64,000 bases of DNA from Xylocopa sonorina. Its lineage: Eukaryota; Arthropoda; Insecta; Hymenoptera; Apidae. The notes under the pieces were generated by a model. That model searched no databases. It had not been told where the DNA came from and saw only the letters and a list, made by a program, of their open reading frames with translations. Each line of letters starts with the position of its first letter. Position 1 is the stretch's first letter. Positions 25,291-39,255 of the stretch are shown piece by piece. A program made the translations under genes and the position numbers. The stretch lies in assembly GCF_050948175.1 (NCBI RefSeq), contig NW_027490233.1, positions 62,001-126,000 of the forward strand, in the 5' to 3' direction.

Positions 25291-25849
25291 AAATGAGATG
25301 CGATATCGCGTTCTAAGTAGTGCCAGAACGCTATTTCTACGATATGAAGACATCTGCAAACGTTATTTCCTAGCATGGAAGTGTCGCATTTACATTCTTT
25401 TGACGTGAATACGAGGTGTACATGACACTTCGCAATGAATATTGTATCTCATCACGAAACATATAAATGAGTTGCGATATCGCGATTTAAGTAGCATTAG
25501 ATCTCTATTGCTACGATACGTAGACATCTGCAAACGCTATTTCCTAGCAAGCAATAGTCGCATTTATATTCTTTTGAAGTGAATACGAGGTATACGTGAC
25601 ACTTCGCAATGAACATTATATATTATCATGTAACATAGAAGTGAGATGCGATATCGCGTTTTAGAAGCATTAGAACCCTATTGCCTCGATGCGGAGATAT
25701 CTGCAAACGCTATTTCCTAGCATGGAAGTGTCGCATTTACATTCTTTTGAAGTGAATTCGAGGTATACATGACACTTCGCAATGAATAGTATATCTTGTC
25801 ATGAAACATAGAACAGAGATGCGATATCGCGATTTAAGTAGCATTAGAA
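25291..25849. repeat. Satellite block shared with 39.6-40.1 kb
   Basis: From about 25,365 the sequence follows 39,630-40,080 at an offset of about 14,258 bp. Shared marks are ttttgacgtgaatac (25,399/39,657), tgtatctcatcacg, tattatatattatcatg and ctcgatgcggagatatc. Part of this block also occurs at 21,400-21,700, making three copies in the window. Confidence 0.82.
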
Positions 25850-28800
25850 CTCTATTGCTACGATACGTAGACATCTGCAAACGCTATTTCCTAGCAAGCA
25901 ATAGTCGCATTTACATTCGTTTGAAGTGAATTCGAGGTATACACGACACTTCGCAATGATATTATATCTTATCACGAAACATGTAAATGGGATGCGATAT
26001 CGCGATTTAAGTAGCATTAGAACTCTATTCCTACGATACCGTAGACATCTGCAAACGCTATTTCCTAGCAAGTAATAGTCGCATTTACATTCTTTTGAAG
26101 TGAATACGAGGTATTCATGACACTTCGCAATGAATATTATATCTTATCACGTAACATAGAAATGAAATGCGACATCTCGTTTTAAGAAGCATTAGGAATC
26201 TATTGCCTCAATGCGGAGATATCTGCAAGGGCTATTTCCTAGCATGGAAATGTCGCATTTAGATTCTTTTGAAGTGAATTCGAGGTACACATGACACTTC
26301 GCAATGAATATTATATCTTATCACGAAACACGGAAGAGAGATGCGATATCGCGTTTTAAGAAGCATTAGAACCCTACGGCCTCGATGCGGAGACATCTGC
26401 AAACTCTATTTCCCTGCATGGAAGTGTCGCATATACATTCTTTTGAAGTGAATTCGAGGTATGCATGACACTTCGGATTGAATATTATAACTTACCACGA
26501 GACATAGAAATGAGTTGCGATATCGCTATTTAAGTAGCATTAGAACTCAATTGCTACGATACGTAGACATCTGAATACGCTAATTCCTAGCAAGGAAGAT
26601 TCGCTTTTACATTCGTTTGGTTTGAATGCGAGGTATACATGACACTTCGCAATGAATATTATATCTTATCACGAAACATAGAAATGAAATGCGACAACTC
26701 GTTTTAAGAAGCATTAGGACTCTTTTACTACGATACGTAGATATCTGCAAACGCTATTTCCTAGGATGGAAACGTCGCATTTACATTCTTTTGATGTGAA
26801 TACGAGGTATACATGACACTTCGCAATGAATATTATATCTTATCGTGAAACACGGAAGAGAGATGCGATATCGCGTTTTAAGAAGCATTAGAACTCAAAG
26901 GCTTCGATGCGGAGACATCTGCAAACGCTATTTCCCAGCATGGAAGTGTCGCATTTACATTCTTTTGAAGTGAATTCGAGGTATACATGACACTTCGGAT
27001 TGAATATTATAACTTATCACGAGACATAGAAATGAGATGCGATATCGCGATATAAGAAGCATTAGTACTCTATTGCTTCGATACGTAAACATCTACAAGC
27101 GCTATTTCCTAGCAAGGAATTGTCGCATTTACAGTCATTTTATGTGTAGACGAGGAATACATGACACACCGCAATGAATATTATACCATATCATGAAGCA
27201 TAGTAATGAGATGCGATATCTCGTTTAAGATGCATTAGAACTCTATTGCTTCGATACGTAGATATCTGAAAACGCTACTTCCTAGGAAAGAAGTGTCGCA
27301 CTTACATTCCATTGAAGTGAACAGGAGGAATACATGCCACTCCGCAATGAATATTATATCTTATCATGAAAGATAGGAACGAGATGCGATATCTCGTTTT
27401 AAGAAGCATTTAGAATACTATTGCTTCGATACGTAGATATCTGCAAACGCTACTTCCTAGCAAGGAAGTGTCGCATTTACATTCACTTGAAGTGTAGACG
27501 AGGAATACACAACACTTCGCAACGAATATTATATCTTATCATGAGACATAGAAATGAGGTGCGATATCGCGTTTTAAGAAGCATTAGAACTCTATTGCTT
27601 CGATACTTAGACATTTGCAAACGCTATTTCCTAGCAATGAAGTATCGCATTTACATTCTTTTGAAGTGTTGACGAGAATACATGACACTTCCCAATGAAT
27701 ATTATTCCTTATCTTGAAACACAGAAGTGAGATGCGATATCGGGTTCTAACTAGCATTAGAACTCCATTGCTACGATACGTTGACATTTACAAACGCTAT
27801 TTCCTAGCATGGAAGTGTCGGATTTACATTCTTTTGAAGCGAATGCGAGGTTTACATATCACTCCACAATGCAAACTATATCTTATCATGAAACATAGTA
27901 ATGAGATGCGATATCGCGATATATGAAGCATTAAAACTATATTGCTACGATACGTAGATATTTACAAAAGCTATTTCCTAGCAAGGAAGTGCCGCATTTA
28001 CAATCATTTGAAGTGTATCCGAGGTATAATGACACTTCGCAATGAATATTATATCTTATCATGAAACATAGAAATGATATGCGATATCGCGATATAAGAA
28101 GCATTAGTACTCCATTGCTTCGATACGTAAACCTCTGCAAGCGCTATTTCCTAGCAAGGAATTGTCGCATTTACATTCATTTGAAGTGTAGACGAGGAAA
28201 ACATGACACATCGCAATGAATATTATACCATATCATGAAGCATAGGAATGAGATGCGATATCTCGTTTTAAGATGCATTAGAACTCTATTGCTTCGATAC
28301 GTAGGTATCTGCAAACGCTACTTCCTAGGAAAGAAGTGTCGCACTTACATTCCATTGAAGTGAATAGGAGGAATACATGCCACTCCGCAATGAATATTAC
28401 ATCTTATCATGAAGATAGGAATGAGATGCGATATCTCGTTTTAAGAAGCATTAGAATACTATTGCTTCGATACGTAGATATCTGCAAACGCTACTTCCTA
28501 GCAAGGAAGTGTCGCATTTACATTCATTTGAAGTGTAGACGAGGAATACACAACACTCGCAACGAATATTATATCTTATTATGGGACATAGAAATGAGGT
28601 GCGATATCGCCTTTTAAGAAGCATTAGAACTCTATTGCTTCGATACTTAGACATTTGCAAACGCTATTTCCTAGTAATGAAATGTCGCATTTACATTCAT
28701 TTGAAGTGTATCCGAGGTATACATGACAGTTCGCAATGAATATTACATCTTATCATAAACATAGAAATAAGATGCGATATCTCGTTTTAAGAAGCATTAG

Positions 28801-31610
28801 AACATTATTGCTTCGATACTTAGGCATCTGAAAACGCTATTTCCTAGCAAGGAAGTGTCGCATTTACACTCATTTGAAGTGTAGACGAGGAATACAAGAC
28901 ACATCGCAATGAATATTATACCATATCATGAAGCATAGGAATGAGATGCGATATCTCGATTTAAGATGCATTAGAACTCTATTGCTTCGATACGTAGATA
29001 TCTGCAAACGCTACTTCCTAGGAAAGAAGTGTCGCACTTACATTCCATTGAAGTGAATACGAGGAATACATGCCACTCCGCAATGAATATTACATCTTAT
29101 CATGAAAGATAGGAATGAGATGCGATATCTCGTTTTAAGAAGCATTAGAATACTATTGCTTCGATACGTAGATATCTGCAAACGCTACTTCCTAGCAAGG
29201 AAGTGTCGCGATTTACATTCATTTGAAGTGTAGACGAGGAATACACAACACTTCGCAGCGAATATTACATCTTATCATGAGACATAGAAATGAGGTGCGA
29301 TATCGCGTTTTAAGAAGCATTAGAACTCTATTTCTTCGATACTTAGATATTTGCAAACGCTATTTCCTAGCAATGAAGTGTCGCATTCACATTCTTTTGA
29401 AGTGTTGACGAGAATACATGACACTTCCCAATGAATATTATTCCTTATCTTGAAACACAGAAGTGAGATGCGATATCGGGTTCTAACTAGCATTAGAACT
29501 CTATTGCTACGATACGTAGACATTTGCAAACGCTATTTCCTAGCAACGAAGTGTCGCATTTACATTCTTTTGAAGTGTAGACGAGAATACATGACACTTC
29601 GCAATGAATATTATATCTTATCTTGAAACACAGAAATGATATGCGATATCGCGATATAAGAAGCATTAGAATACTATTGCTTCGATACGTAGATATCTGC
29701 AAACGCTACATCCTAGCAAGGAAGTGTCGCATTTACATTCATTTGAAGTGTAGACGAGGAATACACAACACTTCGCAACGAACATTATATCTTATCATGA
29801 AACATAGAAATGAGGTGCGATATCGCCTTTTAAGAAGCATTAGAACTCTATTGCTTCGATACTTAGACATTTGCAAACGCTATTTCCTAGTAATGAAATG
29901 TCGCATTTACATTCATTTGAAGTGTATCCGAGGTATACATGACAGTTCGCAATGAATATTATATCTTATCATGAAACATAGAAATGATATGCGATATCGC
30001 GATATAAGAAGGATTAGAACTCTATTGCTTCGATACGTAGACATCTGCAAGCAAATATTTCCTAGCAAGGAAGTGTCGGATTTACATTCATTGCAAATGT
30101 AGACGAGGTATACATGCCACTCCGCAATGAATATTATATCTTATCATGATGCATAGGAATGAAGTGCGATATCTCGTTTTAAGAAGCATTAGAACTTTAT
30201 TGCTTCGATATTTAGACATCTGAAAACGCTATTTCCTAGCAAGGAAGTGTCGCATTTACATTCATTTGAAGTGTAGACGAGGAATACATGACACATCGCA
30301 ATGAATATTATACCATATCATGAAGCATAGGAATGGGATGCGATATCTCGTTTTAAGATGCATCAGAACTTTATTGCTTCGATACGTAGATATCTGCAAA
30401 CGCTACTTCCTAGGAAAGAAGTGTCGCACTTACATTCCATTGAAGTGAATAGGAGGAATACATGCCACTCCGCAATGAATATTACATCTTATCATGAAAG
30501 ATAGGAATGAGATGCGATATCTCATTTTAAGAAGCATTAGAATACTATTGCTTCGATACGTAGATATCTGCAAACGCTACTTCCTAGCAAGGAAGTGTCG
30601 CATTTACATTCATTTGAAGTGTAGACGAGGATTACACAACACTTCGCAACGAATATTATATCTTATCATGAGACATAGAAATGAGGTGCGATATCGCCTT
30701 TTAAGAAGCATTAGAACTCTATTGCTTCCATACTTAGACATTTGCAAACTTTATTTCCTAGCAACGAAATGTCGCATTTACATTCATTTGAAGTGTATCC
30801 GAGGTATTCATGACAGTTCGCAATGAATATTATATCTTATCATGAAACATAGAAATGATATGCGATATCGCGATATAAGAAGCATTAGAACTCTATTGCT
30901 TCGATACGTAGACATCTGCAAGCAAATATTTCCTAGCAAGGAAGTGTCGCATTTACATTCATTGCAAGTGTAGACGAGGTATACATGCCACTCCGCAATG
31001 AATATTATATCTTATCATGATGCATAGGAATGAGGTGCGATATTTCGTTTTAAGAAGCATTAGAACTTTATTGCTTCGATACTTAGACATCTGAAAACGC
31101 TATTTCCTAGCAAGGAAGTGTCGCATTTACATTCACTTGAAGTGTATGAGAGGTATACTTGACACTTCGCAATGAATATTACATCTTATCATAAACATAG
31201 AAATAAGATGCGATTTCGCATTTTAACAAGCACTAGAACTCTATTGCTACGATACGTAGACATCTGCAAACGCTATTTCCTAGCAAGCAATAGTCGCATT
31301 TACATTCTTTTGAAGTGAATTCGAGGTATACATGACACATCGGAATGAATATTATAACTTATCACGAAACATAGAAATGAGATGCGATATCGCGATCTAA
31401 GAAGCATCAGAATTCTATTGCTACGATATGTAGGCATCTACAAACGCTATTTCCTTGCAAGCAAGTGTCGCATTTACATTCTTTTGAAGTGAATACGAGG
31501 TGTACATGACACTTCGCAATGAATATTATATCCTATCATGAAACACAGGAGTGAGATGCGATATCGCGTTTTAAGAAGCATTAGATCTCTATTGCCTCGA
31601 AGCGAAGATA
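25850..31610. repeat. Segmental duplication, copy A (about 5.76 kb)
   Basis: This stretch of about 33 monomers recurs at about 33,330-39,255 at an offset of 7,476-7,478 bp up to about 29.95 kb, and of about 7,651 bp after it. The step reflects one extra monomer in copy B. Matched marks include the attcgtttggtttgaatg monomer (26,611/34,087 with one base changed), tttggcttcgatgcgg-type monomers, ggaggaatacatgccac, acaacacttcgcaacgaa and ctgcaagcaaatatttcc. By eye the copies differ at only a few bases per kb, so the event looks recent. Confidence 0.9.
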
Positions 31611-32700
31611 TCTGCAAACGCTATTTCCTAGCATGGAAGTGTCGTATTTACATTCTTTTGAAGAGAGTTCGAGGTATACATGACACTTCGGTATGAATAT
31701 TATATCTTATCATGAAACATAGAAATGATATGCGATATCGCGATATAAGAAGCATTAGTACTCCATTGCTTCGATACGTAAACCTCTGCAAGCGCTATTT
31801 CCTAGCAAGGAATTGTCGCATTTACATTCATTTGAAGTGTAGACGAGGAAAACATGACACATCGCAATGAATATTATACCATATCATGAAGCATAGGAAT
31901 GAGATGCGATATCTCGTTTTAAGATGCATTAGAACTCTATTGCTTCGATACGTAGGTATCTGCAAACGCTACTTCCTAGGAAAGAAGTGTCGCACTTACA
32001 TTCCATTGAAGTGAATAGGAGGAATACATGCCACTCCGCAATGAATATTACATCTTATCATGAAAGATAGGAATGAGATGCGATATCTCGTTTTAAGAAG
32101 CATTAGAATACTATTGCTTCGATACGTAGATATCTGCAAACGCTACTTCCTAGCAAGGAAGTGTCGCATTTACATTCATTTGAAGTGTAGACGAGGAATA
32201 CACAACACTTCGCAACGAATATTATATCTTATTATGAGACATAGAAATGAGGTGCGATATCGCCTTTTAAGAAGCATTAGAACTCTATTGCTTCGATACT
32301 TAGACATTTGCAAACGCTATTTCCTAGTAATGAAATGTCGCATTTACATTCATTTGAAGTGTATCCGAGGTATACATGACAGTTCGCAATGAATATTACA
32401 TCTTATCATAAACATAGAAATAAGATGCGATATCTCGTTTTAAGAAGCATTAGAACATTATTGCTTCGATACTTAGGCATCTGAAAACGCTATTTCCTAG
32501 CAAGGAAGTGTCGCATTTACACTCATTTGAAGTGTAGACGAGGAATACATGACACATCGCAATGAATATTATACCATATCATGAAGCATAGGAATGAGAT
32601 GCGATATCTCGATTTAAGATGCATTAGAACTCTATTGCTTCGATACGTAGATATCTGCAAACGCTACTTCCTAGGAAAGAAGTGTCGCACTTACATTCTT
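31611..32700. repeat. Extra copy of the 28.05-29.06 kb block
   Basis: About six monomers from roughly 31,700 match 28,050-29,060 and 35,530-36,540. The marker gcattagtactccattgc lies at 28,101, 31,752 and 35,578, with cgtaaacctctgcaagcgc, gaggaaaacatg, ggaggaatacatgccac and acactcatttgaag following in order. It sits between the two long copies and ends abruptly near 32,700, where the sequence switches to right-hand-family monomers. Confidence 0.87.
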
Positions 32701-33330
32701 TTGAAGTGAATACGAGGTATACATGACATTTCGCAATGAATATTATATCTTATTACGAAACATAGAAATGAGATGTGATATCGCGATATAAGTAGCACTA
32801 GAAAGCTATTGCTACGATACGTAGACATCTGCAAACGCAATTTCCTAGCGAGGAAGATTCGCATTTACGTTCTTTTGAAGTGAATGCGAGGTATTCATGA
32901 CGCTTCGCAACGAATATTCTTGCTTATCACGAAACATAGAAATGAGATGCGATATCGCGATTTAAGTAGCACTAGAACTCTATTGCTACGAAACGTAGAC
33001 ATCTGCAAACGCTATTTCCTAGCAAGGAATTGTCGCATTTACATTCTTCAGAAGTGAATACGAGGTATACATGACACTTCGCGATGAATATTATATCTTA
33101 TCACGAAACATATAAATGAGATGCGATATCGCGATTTAAGTAGCATCAGAACTCTATTGCTACGATACGTAGACATCTGCAAACGCTATTTCCTAGCAAG
33201 GAATAGTCGCATTTACATTCTTTTGAAGTGAATACGAGGTATACATGACACATCGCAATGAATATTATATCTTATCACGAAATATATAAATGAGGTGTCA
33301 TATCGCGATTAAAGTAGCATTAGAACTCTA
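32701..33330. repeat. Island of right-hand-family monomers inside the duplicated region
   Basis: From 32,701 the monomers match 40,700-41,330 at an offset of about 8,000 bp. Shared marks are cttattacgaaac, agcgaggaagattcgc, gtattcatgac, tattcttgcttatcacg and gaggtgtcatatcg. One monomer near 33,050-33,160 differs from its counterpart (acttcgcgatgaatat against accattcgcaatgaat), as a single-monomer conversion would produce. The similarity to that family continues to about 33,760. Confidence 0.82.
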
Positions 33331-36300
33331 TTGCTACGATACGTAGACATCTGCAAACGCTATTTCCTAGCAAGCAATAGTCGCATTTACATTCTTTTGA
33401 AGTGAATACGAGGTACACATGACACTTCGCAATGAACATTATATCTTATCACGAAACATGTAAATGGGATGCGATATCGGGATTTAAGTAGCATTAGAAC
33501 TCTATTCCTACGATACGTAGACATCTGCAAACGCTAATTCCTAGCAAGGAATAGTAGCATTTACATTCTTTTGAAGTGAATACGAGGTATACATGACACT
33601 TCGCAATGAATATTATATCTTATCACGTAACATAGAAATGAAATGCGACATCTCGTTTTAAGAAGCATTAGGAATCTATTGCCTCAATGCGGAGATATCT
33701 GCAAGGGCTATTTCCTAGCATGGAAATGTCGCATTTAGATTCTTTTGAAGTGAATTCGAGGTATACATGACACTTCGCAATGAATATTATATCTTATCAC
33801 GACTCACGGAAGAGAGATGCGATATCGCGTTTTAAGAAGCATTAGAACTCTACGGCCTCGATGCGGAGACATCTGCAAACTCTATTTCCCTGCATGGAAG
33901 TGTCGCATATACATTCTTTTGAAGTGAATTCGAGGTATGCATGACACTTCGGATTGAATATTATAACTTACCACGAGACATAGAAATGAGTTGCGATATC
34001 GCTATTTAAGTAGCATTAGAACTCAATTGCTACGATACGTAGACGTCTGAATACGCTAATTCCTAGCAAGGAAGATTCGCTTTTACATTCGTTTGGATTG
34101 AATGCGAGGTATACATGACACTTCGCAATGAATATTATATCTTATCACGAAACATAGAAATGAAATGCGACAACTCGTTTTAAGAAGCATTAGGACTCTT
34201 TTACTACGATACGTAGATATCTGCAAACGCTATTTCCTAGGATGGAAACGTCGCATTTACATTCTTTTGATGTGAATACGAGGTATACATGACACTTCGC
34301 AATGAATATTATATCTTATCATGAAACACGGAAGAGAGATGCGATATCGCGTTTTAAGAAGCATTAGAACTCAAAGGCTTCGATGCGGAGACATCTGCAA
34401 ACGCTATATCCCAGCATGGAAGTGTCGCATTTACATTCTTTTGAAGTGAATTCGAGGTATACATGACACTTCGGATTGAATATTATAACTTATCACGAGA
34501 CATAGAAATGAGATGCGATATCGCGATATAAGAAGCATTAGTACTCTATTGCTTCGATACGTAAACATCTACAAGCGCTATTTCCTAGCAAGGAATTGTC
34601 GCATTTACAGTCATTTTATGTGTAGACGAGGAATACATGACACACCGCAATGAATATTATACCATATCATGAAGCACAGTAATGAGATGCGATATCTCGT
34701 TTTAAGATGCATTAGAACTCTATTGCTTCGATACGTAGATATCTGAAAACGCTACTTCCTAGGAAAGAAGTGTCGCACTTACATTCCATTGAAGTGAATA
34801 GGAGGAATACATGCCACTCCGCAATGAATATTATATCTTATCATGAAAGATAGGAATGAGATGCGATATCTCGTTTTAAGAAGCATTAGAATACTATTGC
34901 TTCGATACGTAGATATCTGCAAACGCTACTTCCTAGCAAGGAAGTGTCGCATTTACATTCACTTGAAGTGTAGACGAGGAATACACAACACTTCGCAACG
35001 AATATTATATCTTATCATGAGACATAGAAATGAGGTGCGATATCGCGTTTTAAGAAGCATTAGAACTCTATTGCTTCGATACTTAGACATTTGCAAACGC
35101 TATTTCCTAGCAATGAAGTGTCGCATTTACATTCTTTTGAAGTGTTGACGAGAATACATGACACTTCCCAATGAATATTATTCCTTATCTTGAAACACAG
35201 AAGTGAGATGCGATATCGGGTTCTAACTAGCATTAGAACTCCATTGCTACGATACGTTGACATTTACAAACGCTATTTCCTAGCATGGAAGTGTCGGATT
35301 TACATTCTTTTGAAGCGAATGCGAGGTTTACATATCACTCCACAATGCAAATTATATCTTATCATGAAACATAGTAATGAGATGCGATATCGCGATATAT
35401 GAAGCATTAAAACTATATTGCTACGATACGTAGATATTTACAAAAGCTATTTCCTAGCAAGGAAGCGCCGCATTTACAATCATTTGAAGTGTATCCGAGG
35501 TATACATGACACTTCGCAATGAATATTATATCTTATCATGAAACATAGAAATGATATGCGATATCGCGATATAAGAAGCATTAGTACTCCATTGCTTCGA
35601 TACGTAAACCTCTGCAAGCGCTATTTCCTAGCAAGGAATTGTCGCATTTACATTCATTTGAAGTGTAGACGAGGAAAACGTGACACATCGCAATGAATAT
35701 TATACCATATCATGAAGCATAGGAATGAGATGCGATATCTCGTTTTAAGATGCATTAGAACTCTATTGCTTCGATACGTAGGTATCTGCAAACGCTACTT
35801 CCTAGGAAAGAAGTGTCGCACTTACATTCCATTGAAGTGAATAGGAGGAATACATGCCACTCCGCAATGAATATTACATCTTATCATGAAAGATAGGAAT
35901 GAGATGCGATATCTCGTTTTAAGAAGCATTAGAATACTATTGCTTCGATACGTAGATATCTGCAAACGCTACTTCCTAGCAAGGAAGTGTCGCATTTACA
36001 TTCATTTGAAGTGTAGACGAGGAATACGCAACACTTCGCAACGAATATTATATCTTATTATGAGACATAGAAATGAGGTGCGATATCGCGTTTTAAGAAG
36101 CATTAGAACTCTATTGCTTGGATACTTAGACATTTGCAAACGCTATTTCCTAGTAATGAAATGTCGCATTTACATTCATTTGAAGTGCATCCGAGGTATA
36201 CATGACAGTTCGCAATGAATATTACATCTTACCATAAACATAGAAATAAGATGCGGTATCTCGTTTTAAGAAGCACTAGAACATTATTGCTTCGATACTT

Positions 36301-39255
36301 AGGCATCTGAAAACGCTATTTCCTAGCAAGGAAGTGTCGCATTTACACTCATTTGAAGTGTAGACGAGGAATACATGATACATCGCAATGAATATTATAC
36401 CATATCATGAAGCATAGGAATGAGATGCGATATCTCGATTTAAGATGCATTAGAAATCTATTGCTTCGATACGTAGATATCTGCAAACGCTACTTCCTAG
36501 GAAAGAAGTGTCGCACTTACATTCCATTGAAGTGAATACGAGGAATACATGCCACTCCGCAATGAATATTACATCTTATCATGAAAGATAGGAATGAGAT
36601 GCGATATCTCGTTTTAAGAAGCATTAGAATACTATTGCTTCGATACGTAGATATCTGCAAACGCTACTTCCTAGCAAGGAAGTGTCGCATTTACATTCAT
36701 TTGAAGTGTAGACGAGGAATACACAACACTTCGCAGCGAATATTATATCTTATCATGAGACATAGAAATGAGGTGCGATATCGCGTTTTAAGAAGCATTA
36801 GAACTCTATTTCTTCGATACTTAGACATTTGCAAACGCTATTTCCTAGCAATGAAGTGTCGCATTCACATTCTTTTGAAGTGTTGACGAGAATACATGAC
36901 ACTTCCCAAAGAATATTATTCCTTATCTTGAAACACAGAAGTGAGATGCGATATCGGGTTCTAACTAGCATTAGAACTCTATTGCTACGATACGTAGACA
37001 TTTGCAAACGCTATTTCCTAGCAACGAAGTGTCGCATTTACATTCTTTTGAAGTGTAGACGAGAATACATGACACTTCGCAATGAATATTATATCTTATC
37101 TTGAAACACAGAAATGATATGCGATATCGCGATATAAGAAGCATTAGAATACTATTGCTTCGATACGTAGATATCTGCAAACGCTACATCCTAGCAAGGA
37201 AGTGTCGCATTTACATTCATTTGAAGTGTAGACGAGGAATACACAACACTTCGCAACGAATATTATATCTTATCATGAAACATAGAAATGAGGTGCGATA
37301 TCGCCTTTTAAGAAGCATTAGAACTCTATTGCTTCGATACTTAGACATTTGCAAACGCTATTTCCTAGTAATGAAATGTCGCATTTACATTCATTTGAAG
37401 TGTATCCGAGGTATACATGACAGTTCGCAATGAATATTATATCTTATCATGAAACATAGAAATGATATGCGATATCGCGATATAAGAAGGATTAGAACTC
37501 TATTGCTTCGACACGTAGACATCTGCAAGCAAATATTTCCTAGCAAGGAAGTGTCGCATTTACATTCATTGCAAATGTAGACGAGGTATACATGCCACTC
37601 CGCAATGAATATTATATCTTATCATGATGCATAGGAATGAAGTGCGATATCTCGTTTTAAGAAGCATTAGAACTTTATTGCTTCGATATTTAGACATCTG
37701 AAAACGCTATTTCCTAGCAAGGAAGTGTCGCATTTACATTCATTTGAAGTGTATGGGAGGTATATATGACACTTCGCAATGAATATTACATCTTATCATA
37801 AACATAGAAATAAGATGCGATATCTCGTTTTAAGAAGCATTAGAACTTTATTGCTTCGATACTTAGGCATCTGAAAACGCTATTTCCTAGCAAGGAAGTG
37901 TCGCATTTACATTCATTTGAAGTGTAGACGAGGAATACATGACACATCGCAATGAATATTATACCATATCATGAAGCATAGGAATGGGATGCGATATCTC
38001 GTTTTAAGATGCATCAGAACTTTATTGCTTCGATACGTAGATATCTGCAAACGCTACTTCCTAGGAAAGAAGTGTCGCACTTACATTCCATTGAAGTGAA
38101 TAGGAGGAATACATGACACTCCGCAATGAATATTACATCTTATCATGAAAGATAGGAATGAGATGCGATATCTCGTTTTAAGAAGCATTAGAATACTATT
38201 GCTTCGATACGTAGATATCTGCAAACGCTACTTCCTAGCAAGGAAGTGTCGCATTTACATTCATTTGAAGTGTAGACGAGGATTACACAACACTTCGCAA
38301 CGAATATTATATCTTATCATGAGACATAGAAATGAGGTGCGATATCGCCTTTTAAGAAGCATTAGAACTCTATTGCTTCGATACTTAGACATTTGCAAAC
38401 TTTATTTCCTAGCAACGAAATGTCGCATTCACATTCATTTGAAGTGTATCCGAGGTATTCATGACAGTTCGCAATGAATATTATATCTTATCATGAAACA
38501 TAGAAATGATATGCGAATAGTCGCGATATAAGAAGCATTAGAACTCTATTGCTTCGATACGTAGACATCTGCAAGCAAATATTTCCTAGCAAGGAAGTGT
38601 CGCATTTACATTCATTGCAAGTGTAGACGAGGTATACATGCTACTCCGCAATGAATATTATATCTTATCATGATGCATAGGAATGAGGTGCGATATTTCG
38701 TTTTAAGAAGCATTAGAACTTTATTGCTTCGATACTTAGACATCTGAAGACGCTATTTCCTAGCAAGGAAGTGTCGCATTTACATTCACTTGAAGTGTAT
38801 GAGAGGTATACTTGACACTTCGCAATGAATATTACATCTTATCATAAACATAGGAATAAGATGCGATTTCGCATTTTAACAAGCACTAGAACTCTATTGC
38901 TACGATACGTAGACATCTGCAAACGCTATTTCCTAGCAAGCAATAGTCGCATTTACATTCTTTTGAAGTGAATTCGAGGTATACATGACACATCGGAATG
39001 AATATTATAACTTATCACGAAACATAGAAATGAGATGCGATATCGCGATCTAAGAAGCATCAGAATTCTATTGCTACGATATGTAGGCATCTACAAACGC
39101 TATTTCCTTGCAAGCAAGTGTCGCATTTACATTCTTTTGAAGTGAATACGAGGTGTACATGACACTTCGCAATGAATATTATATCCTATCATGAAACACA
39201 GGAGTGTGATGCGATATCGCGTTTTAAGAAGCATTAGATCTCTATTGCCTCGAAG
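33331..39255. repeat. Segmental duplication, copy B (about 5.9 kb)
   Basis: This is the downstream copy of 25,850-31,610. It contains one extra monomer at about 37,740-37,910 (gtgtatgggaggtatata, then cataaacatagaaataag) that copy A lacks. A small private rearrangement near 38,513 replaces the palindrome by gcgaatagtcgcg. Otherwise block order and most variants are identical to copy A. Confidence 0.9.
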
